Below are positions 1-12,440 of a DNA stretch of 64,000 bases, in pieces (within the stretch, counting starts at the first letter, position 1; the number at the start of each line of letters is the position of its first letter). This DNA is from Ridgeia piscesae. Lineage: Eukaryota > Annelida > Polychaeta > Sabellida > Siboglinidae. The notes beneath the pieces were generated by a model. It saw only the letters and a list, made by a program, of their open reading frames with translations, searched no databases and had not been told where the DNA came from. The position numbers and the translations under genes are program-made. The stretch spans positions 38,439 to 102,438 of the forward strand of contig JAODUO010001683.1 of NCBI GenBank assembly GCA_025642075.2, written 5' to 3'.

Positions 1-1285
1 AGGTTTCCCAATTTGAAACAAATATCATATGGGGTCATGGGCATGGCTCTTCGATTTATGTCAGCCTGACACCCACACAGACTGACTGAGTGACAGGCTC
101 GGTCCTTCGCCCTAGCTTAAAACTGTTTTCAGGAATCAATTTCCAAATTGTCCACAACTGTGACAAAAATGCAGATTAATTGTTGTTTTTCAAATACTGG
201 ACATTGTTTTATTAACAGAAGGGACTGTGGCATGCTTTTGTATTATCGATATAGCATGACCTGTGCGGCTGTGAAACAGATGTGTGTCAATCATAGATAT
301 AAATAGAACACACCAGTAGAACTATAGCCATATAGGGGAAAGATTAATTATCTAACTATGTGGTGTCAATATTGATTGTTCTTTTAATAGGCGTGGTATA
401 TTTAAAGGGAAAGTTTGGAGCATAATTCTGGAGGGCTAAATAAAGAAAGAAAATCACCACCCATGTTCTTTATGAAATCGACTTCATGCTGAATAATAGT
501 TGTTTTTAGCTGAAATATATGTACAGTGGAATGTCTCTATTAAATATAACAATTTGAACTGGGTAAAAGTAACACAACTAGCAGAACAAATATTCTAAAC
601 TATAACATATGTGGATATATTTATGTATATTCTGCGGTGATCTTAATTGCAATGTAACTTTGTTGTCGAGGTAACCATAATAGTGGCGAGGTAACCATAA
701 TAGTAGCCGTCAGGTTCCACATTGTGCTACTAATATTTCTAATTCATGAAAAACTAATTTAAACATCTGGTTCTGTTTCAGATGTGCCATGATATATTAC
801 AAATGGCCATGGATTTTATATTCTGTGTTTGGAGCAGACAGTGCTTCCAAATGTAACCGGTTAGACAACTTTCACATGTATCTGCCAACAAAAATGTAAG
901 TATATGTTCATGTATTATAAACAGTGAAATGTGTTGCTCACAATTTATTGACAATGAAAATAACATTAGAGCAACCAGAACACCAAGCAAACTAACATGA
1001 TACAACATTTATATAATACAAATGATATTTCATACAATGAAAACACCACACATTATTCTATAGTAGAAATATACCCAACAATTAATGTTTAACAGTAACT
1101 GATTTAGGATCATTCTAGAACATTTCGAGTAGCATGCCCAGTTGTCCACTATGTCAGAACTAAAAAAACGTTCCAATGATTTTATAAAAACACAACATGT
1201 ATTCTACAATGATAATGGATTGAGTTACCTCCATTTTCATATGTCACCTGTCAACACAGTTCTTATATAGTGCGGTATCCAATCC

Positions 1286-1432
1286 TCAAACATGGGGGCA
1301 AATACATTTGTATTTGAAAGTATTTAAATACTTTTTAAGTATCTGTAATTGATGTTTAGGAATAAAAAGTATTTGGATCCCTCAAGAGTATTTGTATTTA
1401 AATAAATGTCAATGTATTTGACCCAATGTCTG
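1286..1432. mobile_element. hAT-like MITE
   Basis: About 147 bp whose two ends are inverted versions of TGGGNCAAATACATT: CATGGGGGCAAATACATTTG on the left and AATGTATTTGACCCAATGTCTG, read inverted, on the right. The interior is made of overlapping ATTTAAATAC and CAAATAC palindromes. Short elements with such ends are common in animal genomes and are usually placed with hAT transposons. I could not identify a matching 8-bp target duplication, so the insertion is old or its ends are trimmed. Confidence 0.6.
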
Positions 1433-1544
1433 CTTAGCATTGTCCTTGTCAAAGTGCTTTACACTTTACTCCCTGGCAGACCTACTTAATTAAACACCAT
1501 CTCATGACTGTGGGAAGCATCCAGCCAAGCTGTAATTAATTAAT

Positions 1545-1735
1545 CAAGACGGTTTGTGTACAAATATCCACCATCGTCTATAGCCAGTTACTTGTTTACA
1601 CAGCTGAGTGAATTGGAGCAATGACGGGTGAACAGACTTGCCCAAGGTTCGACACAGCACCACATGGTTTCGTTCTCGTAGTTGAGAGTCTGAAGCCGAG
1701 TCCAAAGCTTTAAACCACTGCGCCACTGTACATAG
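1545..1735 (-). mobile_element. tRNA-derived SINE
   Basis: Read on the minus strand, the element begins near 1732 with TGGCGCAGTGGTTTAAAGC, which fits a polymerase III A box, and has a B-box-like GTGTCGAACC about 60 bases later. A non-tRNA body follows down to about 1545. The short open frame across it is a by-product of the SINE and not a gene. The same SINE occurs in segmental copy B. The parent tRNA cannot be named because the anticodon arm is not preserved well enough. Confidence 0.7.
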
Positions 1736-2214
1736 TTGATATATTTATTTAGGCCTTATTTTATTTCAGGTGTCCAAGTCGGCCATATACAGAGAGTTTT
1801 ACCTGGTGGATCCATGGCAGGCTTGGTCGAAGGGTACAGAGAGTCATACCAGTGTATACCAGCCATAAGATGGAACTTCTGTGCTCTCAGCGGAGAACAA
1901 GATATGGGATAACACTCAGCACTTGTTGACTGCTGCCCTTACAAATTATCAGTTGATTTGTAAATAAGCAGTTGGATTGATTATGAACAAATCAACTGAC
2001 TCTTGACACCAGCAGATCTTGTTTCATTAGCTTGGGCATATCTGTACCAAGGACTGCAATTCCGACAAAGGAAAGCATTGTGGGACGGCCAAGGATGGAA
2101 CGGGTCATGGATAGAGTACAGAAGTTTTCTGGCAGATGACATACACTCACTAAGATCTTAATTTGACAGCTGACAGGAGTGACAGATACTGAGTTGCCTT
2201 TATTATTGACAATA

Positions 2215-3107
2215 GAAATATTAAGTGCTATGCACGTGAAAGAGCTAATACAAAGCAACCATTCTGAACGGTAATCACATTTTTAACGTCAGTGGTTTAT
2301 TAGTAAAATAATTCCAAAGTGGATAATTTTACTGAAATCATCGGCTTCATAGAGGCGTCCATGATGCGCCTCTTCCTGTTGTCTGACCGTGGTCTGACCA
2401 CTCAGCACGCAGAACCGGCCTTAAAGTCACGTGTCCGATTGCGTGCGTCAATGCTATCGCCGTTGTAAACACAATGTTGTAAGATACGCGAACTTCGAAG
2501 AAGGACATCCGTTCGAAGAACGTTGCTTCGAATAGGATGTTTCTCACCGTATATACTGGGTCAAGATCCGCAGAAACGTCGGCGACGTCGAGTTTTCAAG
2601 TATGGAGCTGTGCAAACGATATTAGCGCGATATTTAATCACCAACGATAGTCGTCGAAACGGGTTACCGGTCGAATCCTTCCGTCGCCGTAGCCAAGTCA
2701 TCAAAGCGCGCAAGAAGGTTAGTAAATATTATTAAGTCTTCTGTATCTAAATTATTTGAATCTTGTACCATTAGACACATTGCGATGTCTGTCGAGATGA
2801 CTTATGTACATACTGATATTGTTCGTAAACGTCCACCACAGTTAACGTTCTAGAAGGTATGTACACGGGATCATGGAGCCGCTAACTAGGTCCAAGCGAG
2901 TTAGGCCGTCCGATATTGTTATTCATTATTATTTGTTTTATTTTATCCTACTTTGAATTGTATATACCACGTTTGCATGAACAGAGGCATAAAACTAAGG
3001 TAAAGCTACATGTCAATAACACACCAAAACAGCTGAATGCAAGCCAGACAGACGTCATAGTCAATCCGCATGAACGATAATATAGGCACTTTGATATCAC
3101 TCGCTGA
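2215..3107 (+). repeat. long inverted repeat, left arm
   Basis: This arm is the reverse complement of 7149-8049 with only scattered differences. The outer end is GAAATATTAAGTGCTATGC (from 2215) and the inner end is GATATCACTCGCT (to about 3107). The roughly 4-kb spacer contains segmental duplication copy B. The centre of the arm, about 2440-2710, is strikingly CpG-rich against AT-rich surroundings. The arms are too long and too similar for a chance palindrome, so this is a recent inverted duplication. Confidence 0.9.
2523..2735 (+). CDS. unrecognised Arg-rich open frame in inverted repeat, left copy
   Basis: A 70-codon open frame with no in-frame ATG at its 5' end; the first codon taken is TTG and the frame is open from 2469. 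It contains an Arg/Lys block (QKRRRRRVFKYG) and ends KARKKVSKYY. The AAGAAG/GTTAGT near 2717 could be a 5' splice site, so an exon of a larger transcript is possible. The frame is identical in the right arm, but the arms are nearly identical overall, so this does not prove coding constraint. An overlapping frame on the other strand is equally open. I do not recognise a family. Confidence 0.25.
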   Translation: MLRIGCFSPYILGQDPQKRRRRRVFKYGAVQTILARYLITNDSRRNGLPVESFRRRSQVIKARKKVSKYY

Positions 3108-4626
3108 ATTTCGGTTGCATTTTCAAGATAGAACTGAACGCGCTGGTAAACCTGGTAAAGAAGACCCGCCGGAAGCCGAAATGCAGAGCCGAGTAACAAG
3201 CCGAGGCGACATTGACAAGTGGTCGAAACTCGCTGAAACTTCGAAACACTGACAGGTATTTTGATGGCCTCGCATTCGATCCCGGGATTCGGCGAGTTTC
3301 TTCTTAGTCACAGCCATGCCGTGTATTATTCTCCAAATCAGTGGTGTAGTGTCGGATATGTTATACACAACGTGAGGTTTCCCAATTTGAAACAAATATC
3401 ATATGGGGTCATGGCAGGCTCTGCGATTTATGTCAGCCTGACACCCACACAGAGTGACAGGCTCGGTCCTTCGCCCTAGCTTAAAACTGTTTTCAGGAAT
3501 TTTCCAAATTGCCCACAACTGTGACAAAAATGCAGATTAATTGTTGTTTTTCAAATACTGGAATTATTATTTTAAAATAGCGACTGTGGCATGCTTTTGT
3601 ATTATTGATATAGCATGACATGTGCGGCTATGAAACAGATGTTTTCAATCAAGATATAAATAGAACACACCAGTAGATCGAACTATAGCCATATAGGGGA
3701 AAGATTAATTATCTAACTATGTGGTGTAATATTGATTGTTCTTTTAATAGGCGTGGTATATTTAAAGGGAAAGTTTGGAGCATAATTCTGGAGGGCTAAA
3801 TAAAAAAATCACCACCCATGTTCTTTATGAAATCGACTTCATGCTGAATAATAGTTGTTTTTTAGCTGAAATATATGTACAGTGGAATGTCTCTATTAAA
3901 TATAACAATTTGAACTGGGTAAAAGAAAAAAGCAGAACAAATATTCTAAACTTAACATATGTGGATATATTTATGTATATTCTGGGTGATCTTAATTGCA
4001 ATGTAACTTTGTTGTCAAAGTAACCATAATAGTGGCGAGGTAACCATAATAGTAGCCTCAGGTTCCACATTGTGCTACTAATATTTCTAATTCATAAAAA
4101 ACTAATTTAAACATCTGGTTCTGTTTCAGATGTGCCATGATATATTACAAATGGCCATGGATTTTATATTCTGTTTTTGGGAGCAGAAGTGCTTCCAAAT
4201 TAACCGGTTAGCCCTTTCACATGTATCTGCCAACAAAAATGAAAGTATATGTTCATGTATTATAAACAGTGAAATGTGTTGCTCACAATTTATTGACAAT
4301 GAAAATAACATTAGAAAAACCAGAACACCAAGCAAACTAACATGATACAAATTTATATAATACAAATGATATTTCATACAATAAAACACCAAAATTATTC
4401 ATAGTAGAAATATACCCAACAATTAATGTTTAACAGTAACTGATTTAGGATCATTCTAGAATATTTCGAGTAGCATGCCCAGTTGTCCACTATGTCAGAA
4501 CAAAAAAACCGTTCCAATATTTTATAAAAACACAACATGTATTCTACAATGATAATGGATTGAGTTACCTCCTTTTTCATATGTCACCTGTCAACACAGT
4601 TCTTATATAGTGCGGTATCCAATCCT

Positions 4627-4770
4627 AAACATGGGGGCAAATACATTTGTATTTGAAAATATTTAAATACTTTTAAGTATCTGTAATTGATGTTTAGGAA
4701 TAAAAAGTATTTGGATCCCTCAAGAGTATTTTTATTTAAATAAATGTCAATGTATTTGACCCAATGTCTG
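4627..4770. mobile_element. hAT-like MITE, duplicated copy
   Basis: The counterpart of the MITE at 1286-1432, carried by segmental duplication copy B. Ends and internal ATTTAAATAC palindromes are the same, with small indels. It is not an independent insertion because the flanking DNA is also duplicated. Confidence 0.6.
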
Positions 4771-4892
4771 CTTAGCATTGTCCTTGTCAAAGTGGTTTAT
4801 ACTTTACTCCCTGGCAGACCTACTTAATTTAAAAACCATCTCATGACTGTGGGAAGCATCCAGCCAAGCTGTAATTAATTAATAAAAGGGTT

Positions 4893-5070
4893 TTGTACAA
4901 AAATCCACCATGTTATAGCCAGTTACTTGTTTACACAGCTGAGTGAATTGGAGCAATGACGGGTGAACAGACTTGCCCAAGGTTCGACACAGCACCACAT
5001 GGGTTTGTTCTCTAGTTGAGAGTCTGAAGCCGAGTCCAAAGCTTTAAACCACTGCGCCACTGTACATAGT
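4893..5070 (-). mobile_element. tRNA-derived SINE, duplicated copy
   Basis: Counterpart of the SINE at 1545-1735, with the same A-box TGGCGCAGTGG at the right end and the same B-box-like segment. It was copied with its flanks. Small indels at the body end (about 4893-4915) distinguish it from the first copy. Confidence 0.7.
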
Positions 5071-5829
5071 TTATATATTTATTTAGGCCTTATTTTATTT
5101 CAGGGGTCCAAGTCGGCCATATACAAAAGTTTTACCTGGTGGATCCATGGCAGGCTTGGTCGAAGGGTACAGAGGTCATACCAGTGTATACCCGCCATAA
5201 GATGGAACTTCCGTGCTCTCAGCGGAGAACAAGATAGGGATAACACTCAGCACTTGTTGACTGCTGCCCTTACAAATTTATGAAAATAACGTTTTTGACA
5301 CAAGCAGATCTTGTTTCATTAGCTTGGGCATATCTGTCCCAAGGACTGCAATTCCGACATGGACAGTCATTGTGGGCAGCGGCCGGCCAGAGTTCTGACA
5401 AAGATGTAATTCACCATTTTTTTTGTCTGCCATGGGCTGGTGGATCTGCAGGTAAACATACAGCTGTATGTTTCGCAGCCCTTTCTTGCGTCCTGAACAG
5501 AAAAAAGCCATGTTGTCAGGGTTCCTAGGACTTGGCCGGACGTTCTTGCTAGAGCCATGGTTCCATCCCAAAAAAAACAGGACATGCCGTAGTGCTAAAT
5601 ATTGACTGTTTGAATTTACTATGTTTTTATATGAAAAAAATCATTCAATCTGCGCCAAATAAGCAGCATATATGTTACAGTGTAATAGTGAAGAGTGTCC
5701 TTTACTTTGGTGCAGTGTGTTGGAAATGGCAATATCAACAACCAGGACAGGATTAGGCTAGATACATTTATCAAGAAAGCAAATGGGACTGTAAGGATGG
5801 AACGGGTCATGGAAGAGTACAGAAATTTT

Positions 5830-5948
5830 TTTAAAAATTTGGAAAGTATTTAAATACAAATACTTTTAATTCCTAAACATCAAATACAAATACTTTAAAA
5901 AGTATTTAAATACTTTCAAATACAAATGTATTTGACCCCATGTCTGGA
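5830..5948. mobile_element. hAT-like MITE, third copy
   Basis: A third element of the same family, just past the end of copy B, ending in ATGTATTTGACCCCATGTCTGG. Its left end is truncated or merged with an A/T-rich run. A weaker TGTATTTGATCATGTGTATTTGA remnant follows at about 6005-6060. Confidence 0.55.
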
Positions 5949-6239
5949 CCCATCTGATATACTGCTCTTTTGAATATGCCCGCCTGGTTTTGAAGTGTTG
6001 TAATTGTAATGTATTTGATCATGTGTATTTGAAATTTTTAAATGCCTCCTATGTGTATTTGATTCAGAAACCATAAATTAAATTATTAATCCAGCATTAA
6101 ATGATTCATCCAATACCTGAGAAAGTCGTCTAATTATTAATAACAATAACATCTGGATAGTGGATAGCAGTAATTAGTTAGAACATTAGTGACACAACAA
6201 CAGAACAAGAATGACACCTAGGGATTCCATGAAAGTCGC

Positions 6240-6452
6240 CTTTATGTTAGAAACAGGATATTCATGAAAGTAATCATGAAAGTAATCATGAAAGTAATCA
6301 TGATTACGTTGAAAGTAATCGTACTCGTACTCGAGTATATTGTAAAGTAATCGTACTTGTACTCGAGTACATTTGTTTTCTGAGTACTCGTACTCATGCA
6401 TGTTCAAAGTAATCGTACTCGTACTCGAGTACATTTGTATTGTACTCACTCC
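6240..6452. repeat. degenerate GTAATC / CGTACTCGAGTA repeat cluster
   Basis: Four GAAAGTAATCATGA units (6243-6305) run into three longer units, each ending GTACTCGAGTAC with ATTTG after it (about 6310-6440). The palindrome CGTACTCGTACTCGAGTA recurs at intervals of about 55-60 bases. This is probably the tip of a DNA transposon or MITE family with repeated subterminal motifs, but no matching far end was found. The segment from about 6453 to 7148 shows only short unassigned frames. Confidence 0.5.
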
Positions 6453-7148
6453 ATCTCTGGTATATTGTTAACTGGCAAAATGTCATATTGAGACATCACG
6501 CTAATGTGCATGGTGGATCATCTGACTTACTTGCTAAAACATTGGATTAATTTTTTTTAATTACATTAGTGATTTGCACGACACAATGGTTGAGGGTAGA
6601 GAATTCCACTCATTGTGGTGGAGAAGAAACTGGTTCCAAATGTTTACCGAGTGTTTACCCAAAGATCTAGTGTTGTATTGGATAGAGTGATCTTGTGGGA
6701 TATCTACAAGTCCACGTTCCATCTAGTATATTATGCTAGTCTGTTAATATTTCTTCCTGTTTGCTCAGTGTGTCCCCAATATTTCAAGAAACTACCAATA
6801 AAGGCAGTAATATTGCAAATTTGCAAAGTGATTTTTTTTACAGTACATAAGTTATGTCTCATCATAGCTAATTATTCATCATTTACTGTAAGCCTGTAAC
6901 ATGTCCTAGTATCAATGTTGTATGAGTATCTGAACTGATACAGCACACAGAATTTGTAATTTGTTCTCTCACTGAACAAATAACATGAATGATTGAAAAC
7001 AACATTCACAATGCTATTTTTTATGTTTGAATAATATGTTTACTGAAAAATATAGCAGTCATGTTGGCACTTTCAGAGCGGTCAACCTGAAAATAGGAAC
7101 TGCATGCGTAGCTACGAAACTCGAAAGGCAGTACTTTTGAAGTTATTT

Positions 7149-8049
7149 AGCGAGTGATATCAAAGTGCCTATATTATCGTTCATGCGGATTGACTGTCTA
7201 TGACGTCTACTATCTGGCTTGCATTAATTCAGCTGTTTTGTTGTGTTATTGACACGTAGCTTTACCTTATTTTTATGCCTCTGTTCATGCAAACGTGATA
7301 TATACCATTCAAAGTAGGATAAAATAAAACAAATAATAATGAATAACAATATCGGACGGCCTAACTCGCTTGGACCTAGTTAGCGGCTCCATGATCCCGT
7401 GTACATACCTTCTAGAACGTTAACTGTGGTGGACGTTTACGAACAATATCAGTATGTACATAAGTCATCTCGACAGACATCGCAATGTGTCTAATGGTAC
7501 AAGATTAAAATAATTTAGATACAGAAGACTTAATAATATTTACTAACCTTCTTGCGCGCTTTGATGACTTGGCTACGGCGACGGAAGGATTCGACCGGTA
7601 ACCCGTTTCGACGACTATCGTTGGTGATTAAATATCGCGCTAATATCGTTTGCACAGCTCCATACTTGAAAACTCGACGTCGCCGACGTTTCTGCGGATC
7701 TTGACCCAGTATATACGGTGAGAAACATCCTATTCGAAGCAACGTTCATCGAACGGATGTCCTTCTTCGAAGTTCGCGTATCTTACAACATTGTGTTTAC
7801 AACGGCGATAGCATTGACGCACGCAATCGGACACGTGACTTTAAGGCCGGTTCTGCGTGCTGAGTGGTCAGACCACGGTCAGACAACAGGAAGAGGCGCA
7901 TCATGGAAGCCTCTATGAAGCGATGATTTCAGTAAAATTATCCACTTTTGAATTATTTTACTAATAAACCACTGACGTTAAAAATGTGATTACCGTTCAG
8001 AATGGTTGCTTTGTATTAGCTCTTTCACGTGCATAGCACTTAATATTTC
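7149..8049 (-). repeat. long inverted repeat, right arm
   Basis: Inverted counterpart of 2215-3107. Differences are few: for example one A/T change near 7750 and one or two indels near 7919. The inner edge falls at AGCGAGTGATATC (7149) and the outer edge at TTAATATTTC (8049). Both edges are abrupt, and the flanks outside them are unrelated. Confidence 0.9.
7530..7742 (-). CDS. unrecognised Arg-rich open frame in inverted repeat, right copy
   Basis: Inverted duplicate of the frame at 2523-2735 with the same 70 residues. In this arm the codon just upstream of the open stretch becomes TGA, so the upstream extension possible in the left arm is closed here. If the segment is a first exon, both arms would supply divergent copies. 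The CpG density is the main reason to consider promoter or exon status at all. Confidence 0.25.
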   Translation of the reverse strand: MLRIGCFSPYILGQDPQKRRRRRVFKYGAVQTILARYLITNDSRRNGLPVESFRRRSQVIKARKKVSKYY

Positions 8050-8723
8050 CCTTTTGGTTCCCTTTAAACTATTACCACATTACACATCTGGTCATAAAAG
8101 AATCGTTTTTTGCGATTAGCAAACGAGTGTAGGGAGCAGCTTTAAAGACTGCCTTTTATGAATATTGAAGCACACTGTTTCTAAAAAGTCACTAGAAGGT
8201 CAAAATTGACAAGTTAGCCACAGTGCGGCCAAGTGAATGGGCTGGGGGCAGTTTGTTACTACCACGGATTTTGGAAATAGCTGTGTCATTATCTATTGTG
8301 AGTATACATACATAAACTGGATATTTTTGAACCATATCGCTAGGCACAGTGGACTTTCAACATGATTAACATAATGAGCAACAGGTTCGTTAAGCACCAG
8401 ATATGAACTTCAACTGTATTGTACAACAATGAAAAAAATGAACATTGGATATAGTTAAGTATTGGACATAGTCCCAACTTTAGTAATGTTACATTATTTT
8501 ATTTTGTATCATATCATCAAAATGTATTTTAAATGAGGACCAACACTCAAATAAATGTTCACACCAAGAGCAATCAATATAGGTTGGAACCGGTGAAGTA
8601 TTCGTGCAAAATAGATAGTCCATCATATCAATTTGTGATCTTGTTTACGCGTCACGGACATTTCAGCCTTTACTGAAAAACAAGAGAGCATTCACTATCA
8701 CTTGTGTGTATGTAGTATATTAT

Positions 8724-8727
<4 letters not shown>

Positions 8728-8819
<92 letters not shown>
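8728..8819. repeat. (TA)n microsatellite
   Basis: About 90 bases of TA dinucleotides interrupted by a few TG steps near 8742-8765. Confidence 0.95.
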
Positions 8820-8822
<3 letters not shown>

Positions 8823-10299
8823 TTTATTTTATAGTTTATTAATACCCTATATTACATGTGTCATTAGTATATATCCTGTTTTCGTGTACTCTAATCACAG
8901 AATGCATTCAATATTTATGTGCTAAATCTTTAATATACATTACATGAAATTTATACAAACATGGCCAAAAATCGTGTGTTCTGTGTGCAGTGTGCATGTC
9001 CTTTGACTATGCCAAGACCAGAACGTGTCACGCAAATCCGTGCATGATCATGTGGATTAAAATAGGCTATAAAAGCGTTACGTAAGGTATGAGACGATGT
9101 TGGACCTAGCTGAAATTTAAGATCGTGATTTGTAGAGTGAATATACATTTACAGATGGGTCATTCCGTGTGAACGCAACCAATGGGGTTGCCGTCATCGC
9201 TTAGATATTTGAATAGACCAGACACCAGTGAGATCCTTTGGCAAGATTAGCAAGAATCCAAAATGTGAGCGTTCTAGGTTAACTAGTTTTCAAGTTACAG
9301 CAGTTTGAAAGTTGGGACTTTGTTCGACAGCATGTTAAAAATAAATAATGTTATTCACATTTCACTAGTCAGTATCTTCTGCACTCTTTAGCCAGTGAAA
9401 TTGTGTGGAATTGTTCTCTATAATATGGAGATTACATAACTACAATTATAACATAAATAGAGTGCATGTTTAATGTGCAGCAAGTTGATAAACATCATGA
9501 TTTATTCAAAATATAACTTGCGGGAGAGTTTTCATACTCTGATTATGAGCTAAACACACATACATTACACCCACATTGTACATATTTGGTATTTAGACAT
9601 ACATATGTGCAAATGTAAGAAATATGGCACGTCTGGTTGCCTTAATTATGAATCTGTACATATGCAAAGATGGTACGTTATTATAATTCTTTAAAAATGA
9701 ACAACTTCTGACCCAAAAAGTCGATGAAGCTACAACGTTTACTCCGTGATAACGCGGTCATACACATTTTCTATTGCTCCCGGTGAGGGTGCTGCAGTGC
9801 GAGGGACATCATCAGGCTTAAATCTGGCAGAATCAAAAGCTCCTAAAAGACGCCATGGTGACTTAGTCAAAAACAATGTTTCCTGTCTGCACTCACAGCA
9901 CATTATAACTTTCTGTGTCATGTAGTCTTTTGTAGAACTATCTCATAAGCTATTACTTATCAGGTGTATTAAAATAGTGTACGGACGATTTTTACCTAGT
10001 TCAAATGTTAGGTCATGAATGTATATGTTGTATTTAATTAGACATTCAAAAATAATTCACTGGCAGTCACATGACACAGACACACTAACACTGCCACCAG
10101 TGTCATTCACTTAGTAACCTGTTTTCAGTCACTCGTACGAGTGCCTCGCACGAGTGACTCCGACTATATGATACACGTACGATTTTACATCTGATTTTGC
10201 GATACACGTATGAACCGACAATAATATACATATTTCTGTTGGAAAGTCACTGCCGTGCGCCACTTGGCGATTCATATAAGTAAAGCTAGCTCTAGCTAA

Positions 10300-10450
10300 C
10301 TTTAATTAAAACTAGTAACCATAATAATAACTAACAGTAACCCTAGTAACCCTAAATCTAACACTTATATTAACCCTAATCCTAACTCAGATAACTCCAA
10401 CCAACCTTTCTCATAGCCTTAATTAACCATAACCCTAGCTTACCATAACT
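10300..10450. repeat. degenerate telomere-like CTAACCC tract
   Basis: Within about 150 bases the strings TAACCCTA, TAACCCTAA and ACCATAACCCTAG recur with mutations. This resembles a decayed interstitial run of the animal telomere unit TTAGGG, written CCCTAA on this strand. Units are irregular, so an unrelated C/T/A-rich low-complexity tract is possible. Confidence 0.4.
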
Positions 10451-12199
10451 GACTCTAACAATACCTCTATGTTTGCTTCTTATATAAGAATAGCTATCAG
10501 CTGGTTGACCATGCTGTCCACTTTTGTTGGATGGTCAGTAGGCCTACTCAGAAAAAAACACAGCAATGAATGTATGAATTCACAACGTTTTGGCGAGTTG
10601 TATAATTAAAAATATAAATATATTTAAAGTATTTAAAGTAACTTTGCAATGGGGATTGTGTGAAGTGCATTATTTTACGATATGAGAGAGGGGTCAGTAC
10701 TACGTGGAGATAGGACCTAGTATAATCTTAAACGACTCAAGCGCACGTGGTCAGTACGATTAGTTACACGTCCGTCACCGCAGCTGTTTAATATTTCACT
10801 GGGTATACTATTTTCAAAACAGCGTGGGTCACGTGTCGTTTTCGAATTATGTTACACGCAACTATATCCGAGTGTGCTTAGTATGATGTTGTCGAATTTG
10901 TGCAATTATAAATTACCACTTTCAATAATAGTTACAAGGTCTTGTTGAGTAAAGAACAGGTATTGTGAAAGTGTATTTATTTTGAATTGTGCATATAGAT
11001 GGGTTCGTGGAAATTTGATTTAGCATTTTATTACAACGATACATTATCAATCAAACAATATTGTAACATTTCAACTAGACTTAAAGTTAAAGCTGCATAA
11101 TTAGTTTGTTGCTACTCAGGATTAATTAATTAGATTTTATTTGCTCCTCAGTCTAATTCACGGAAATGCAGCGATATCAATCATTCACTGTGACATGCTT
11201 GTTCGTTTGTGCATATGTTTTAATTCGTTTTGATGAAATTATAACATTTCGACAGAATATACTCGACATTCGAACTACACATCTGGGTTGACGGGACATC
11301 CAGAAAAGACTGTTGTGATATATGGGTACAGTCCGCATTATCTATGGTTTATTAATGAAATACTTAAATGTGTACTAGGACTAGGTGCATCAACAACATT
11401 TTCAAATTTGTCATATAATAATATAATATGTGATGGTGTTTGCTATGTAGTTTACAATATTTGTTTGATTTGTTTCAATAGCTTGGTATTAACAAAGTTA
11501 TTCGACCTTTTCGAGTAAGAAAAACAGGCCATTGGCATTGTGTCCATAGCCTTCATATCCATTTTGTGTAACCTGAAATTTGTGCTGCCACCAATTGCCA
11601 TACAATAAAAGCAACCGTTACATAATGTGTTATAATAAAGGTATTGATGTAAAATCAAATGTTAATAACCAAGTGTTGACCCTCATATCACGTCACCTAG
11701 AGATAATCTTGGCGTGACCTAGATAAATGAATTTTGCTGACAGGTGACCTATTTTGTTGAAATATGACCTAATTAAGGGCAATTCATGAACTGAATTGTT
11801 TGTAATTCCGCATACATGTTGTTGTAATGGATCAATTATATTCATTATATAATGGCACATCCGAATGTGAACCATTAATGACATTTCTTTTTAAAGATGA
11901 CTTTAACCTATTGTGTATTGTCTGTGTCAATGTGTCAACTGCCTAGTATACATATTCCTGTTTGTGTTATTATTAAGAGTAATATTACCAGTACTCGAGT
12001 TGGTACATCAACTGCTACAACGTTTGGTTAATCCTTCTTTAAATAATACACCGCACCGCTAAGACAGTGCAACATGCAAAATACTTCTACATTTTAATTA
12101 GTGCTGGTTCGATATATCGAAGTATCGCGATACTTGCGAAAGTTCGATACCGATATTTAGTGGTATCGCGATACTTTGATACTTTTGGTATCGAACGCC

Positions 12200-12440
12200 C
12201 ACTGTTCGATACCTTCGATACTTTCGATACCTACGATACCTACGATACCTTCGATACCTTCGATACCTACGATACCTTCGATACCTTCGATACCTTCGAT
12301 ACCTTCGATACCTTCGATACCTTCGATATCTTCGATACCTTCGATACCTTCGATACCTTCGATACCTTCGATACCTTCGATACCTTCGATACCTTCGATA
12401 CCTTCGATACCTTCGATACCTTCGATACCTTCGATATTTC
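12200..12440. repeat. TTCGATACC minisatellite inside the hAT element
   Basis: About 25 tandem copies of a 9-bp unit TTCGATACC, with TACGATACC, TTCGATACT and TTCGATATC variants. The unit is the same motif found singly near both transposon ends, so it probably arose by amplifying a subterminal motif. Because 9 is divisible by 3, all frames stay open, which creates long but meaningless frames such as 12067-12552. Confidence 0.95.

Larger units (their letters stand above)
1..2135. repeat. direct segmental duplication, copy A
   Basis: This stretch aligns almost base for base with 3376-5826; the copies share a run beginning AGGTTTCCCAATTTGAAAC and many small indels separate them. It holds a hAT-like MITE and a tRNA-derived SINE, each also present in copy B. 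Copy B has about 400 extra bases (roughly 5390-5790) before the shared GGATGGAACGGGTCATGG segment, so one copy gained or lost sequence. I see no convincing host exon; open frames here are short and their frame is not conserved between copies. The window starts inside this copy, so its true left edge is unknown. Confidence 0.85.
3376..5826. repeat. direct segmental duplication, copy B
   Basis: Second copy of the unit at 1-2135, about 3.37 kb downstream. Homology starts at the AGGTTTCC run and ends near the GAACGGGTCATGG run at about 5798. Indels rather than substitutions dominate, which breaks the short open frames and argues against coding. Bases 3108-3375, between the left inverted arm and this copy, hold only an unassigned short + frame (3070-3252). 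Confidence 0.85.
8050..12098. other. no gene seen; intergenic or intronic DNA
   Basis: Four kilobases with no recognisable exon, RNA or coding mobile element. It contains one (TA)n array (8728-8819), a degenerate CTAACCC-like tract (10300-10450), and a run GGGTCATTCCGTGTGAACGC at about 9155 that resembles repeat-family ends but has no partner here. The short open frames (for example 9739-9921 on minus and 11288-11518 on plus) lack domain signals. Confidence 0.6.

Noticed and set aside
1740..1960. Possible host exon after TTATTTCAG in the left duplication
   Set aside because: The frame is broken by indels between the two duplicate copies and no donor or known domain follows.
4126..4392. 88-codon minus frame shared with 778-1008
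   Set aside because: Shared by segmental duplication; small indels change the frame between copies, so coding is unlikely.
12200..12440. CRISPR array
   Set aside because: Units are contiguous 9-bp repeats with no unique spacers, in a eukaryotic sequence.
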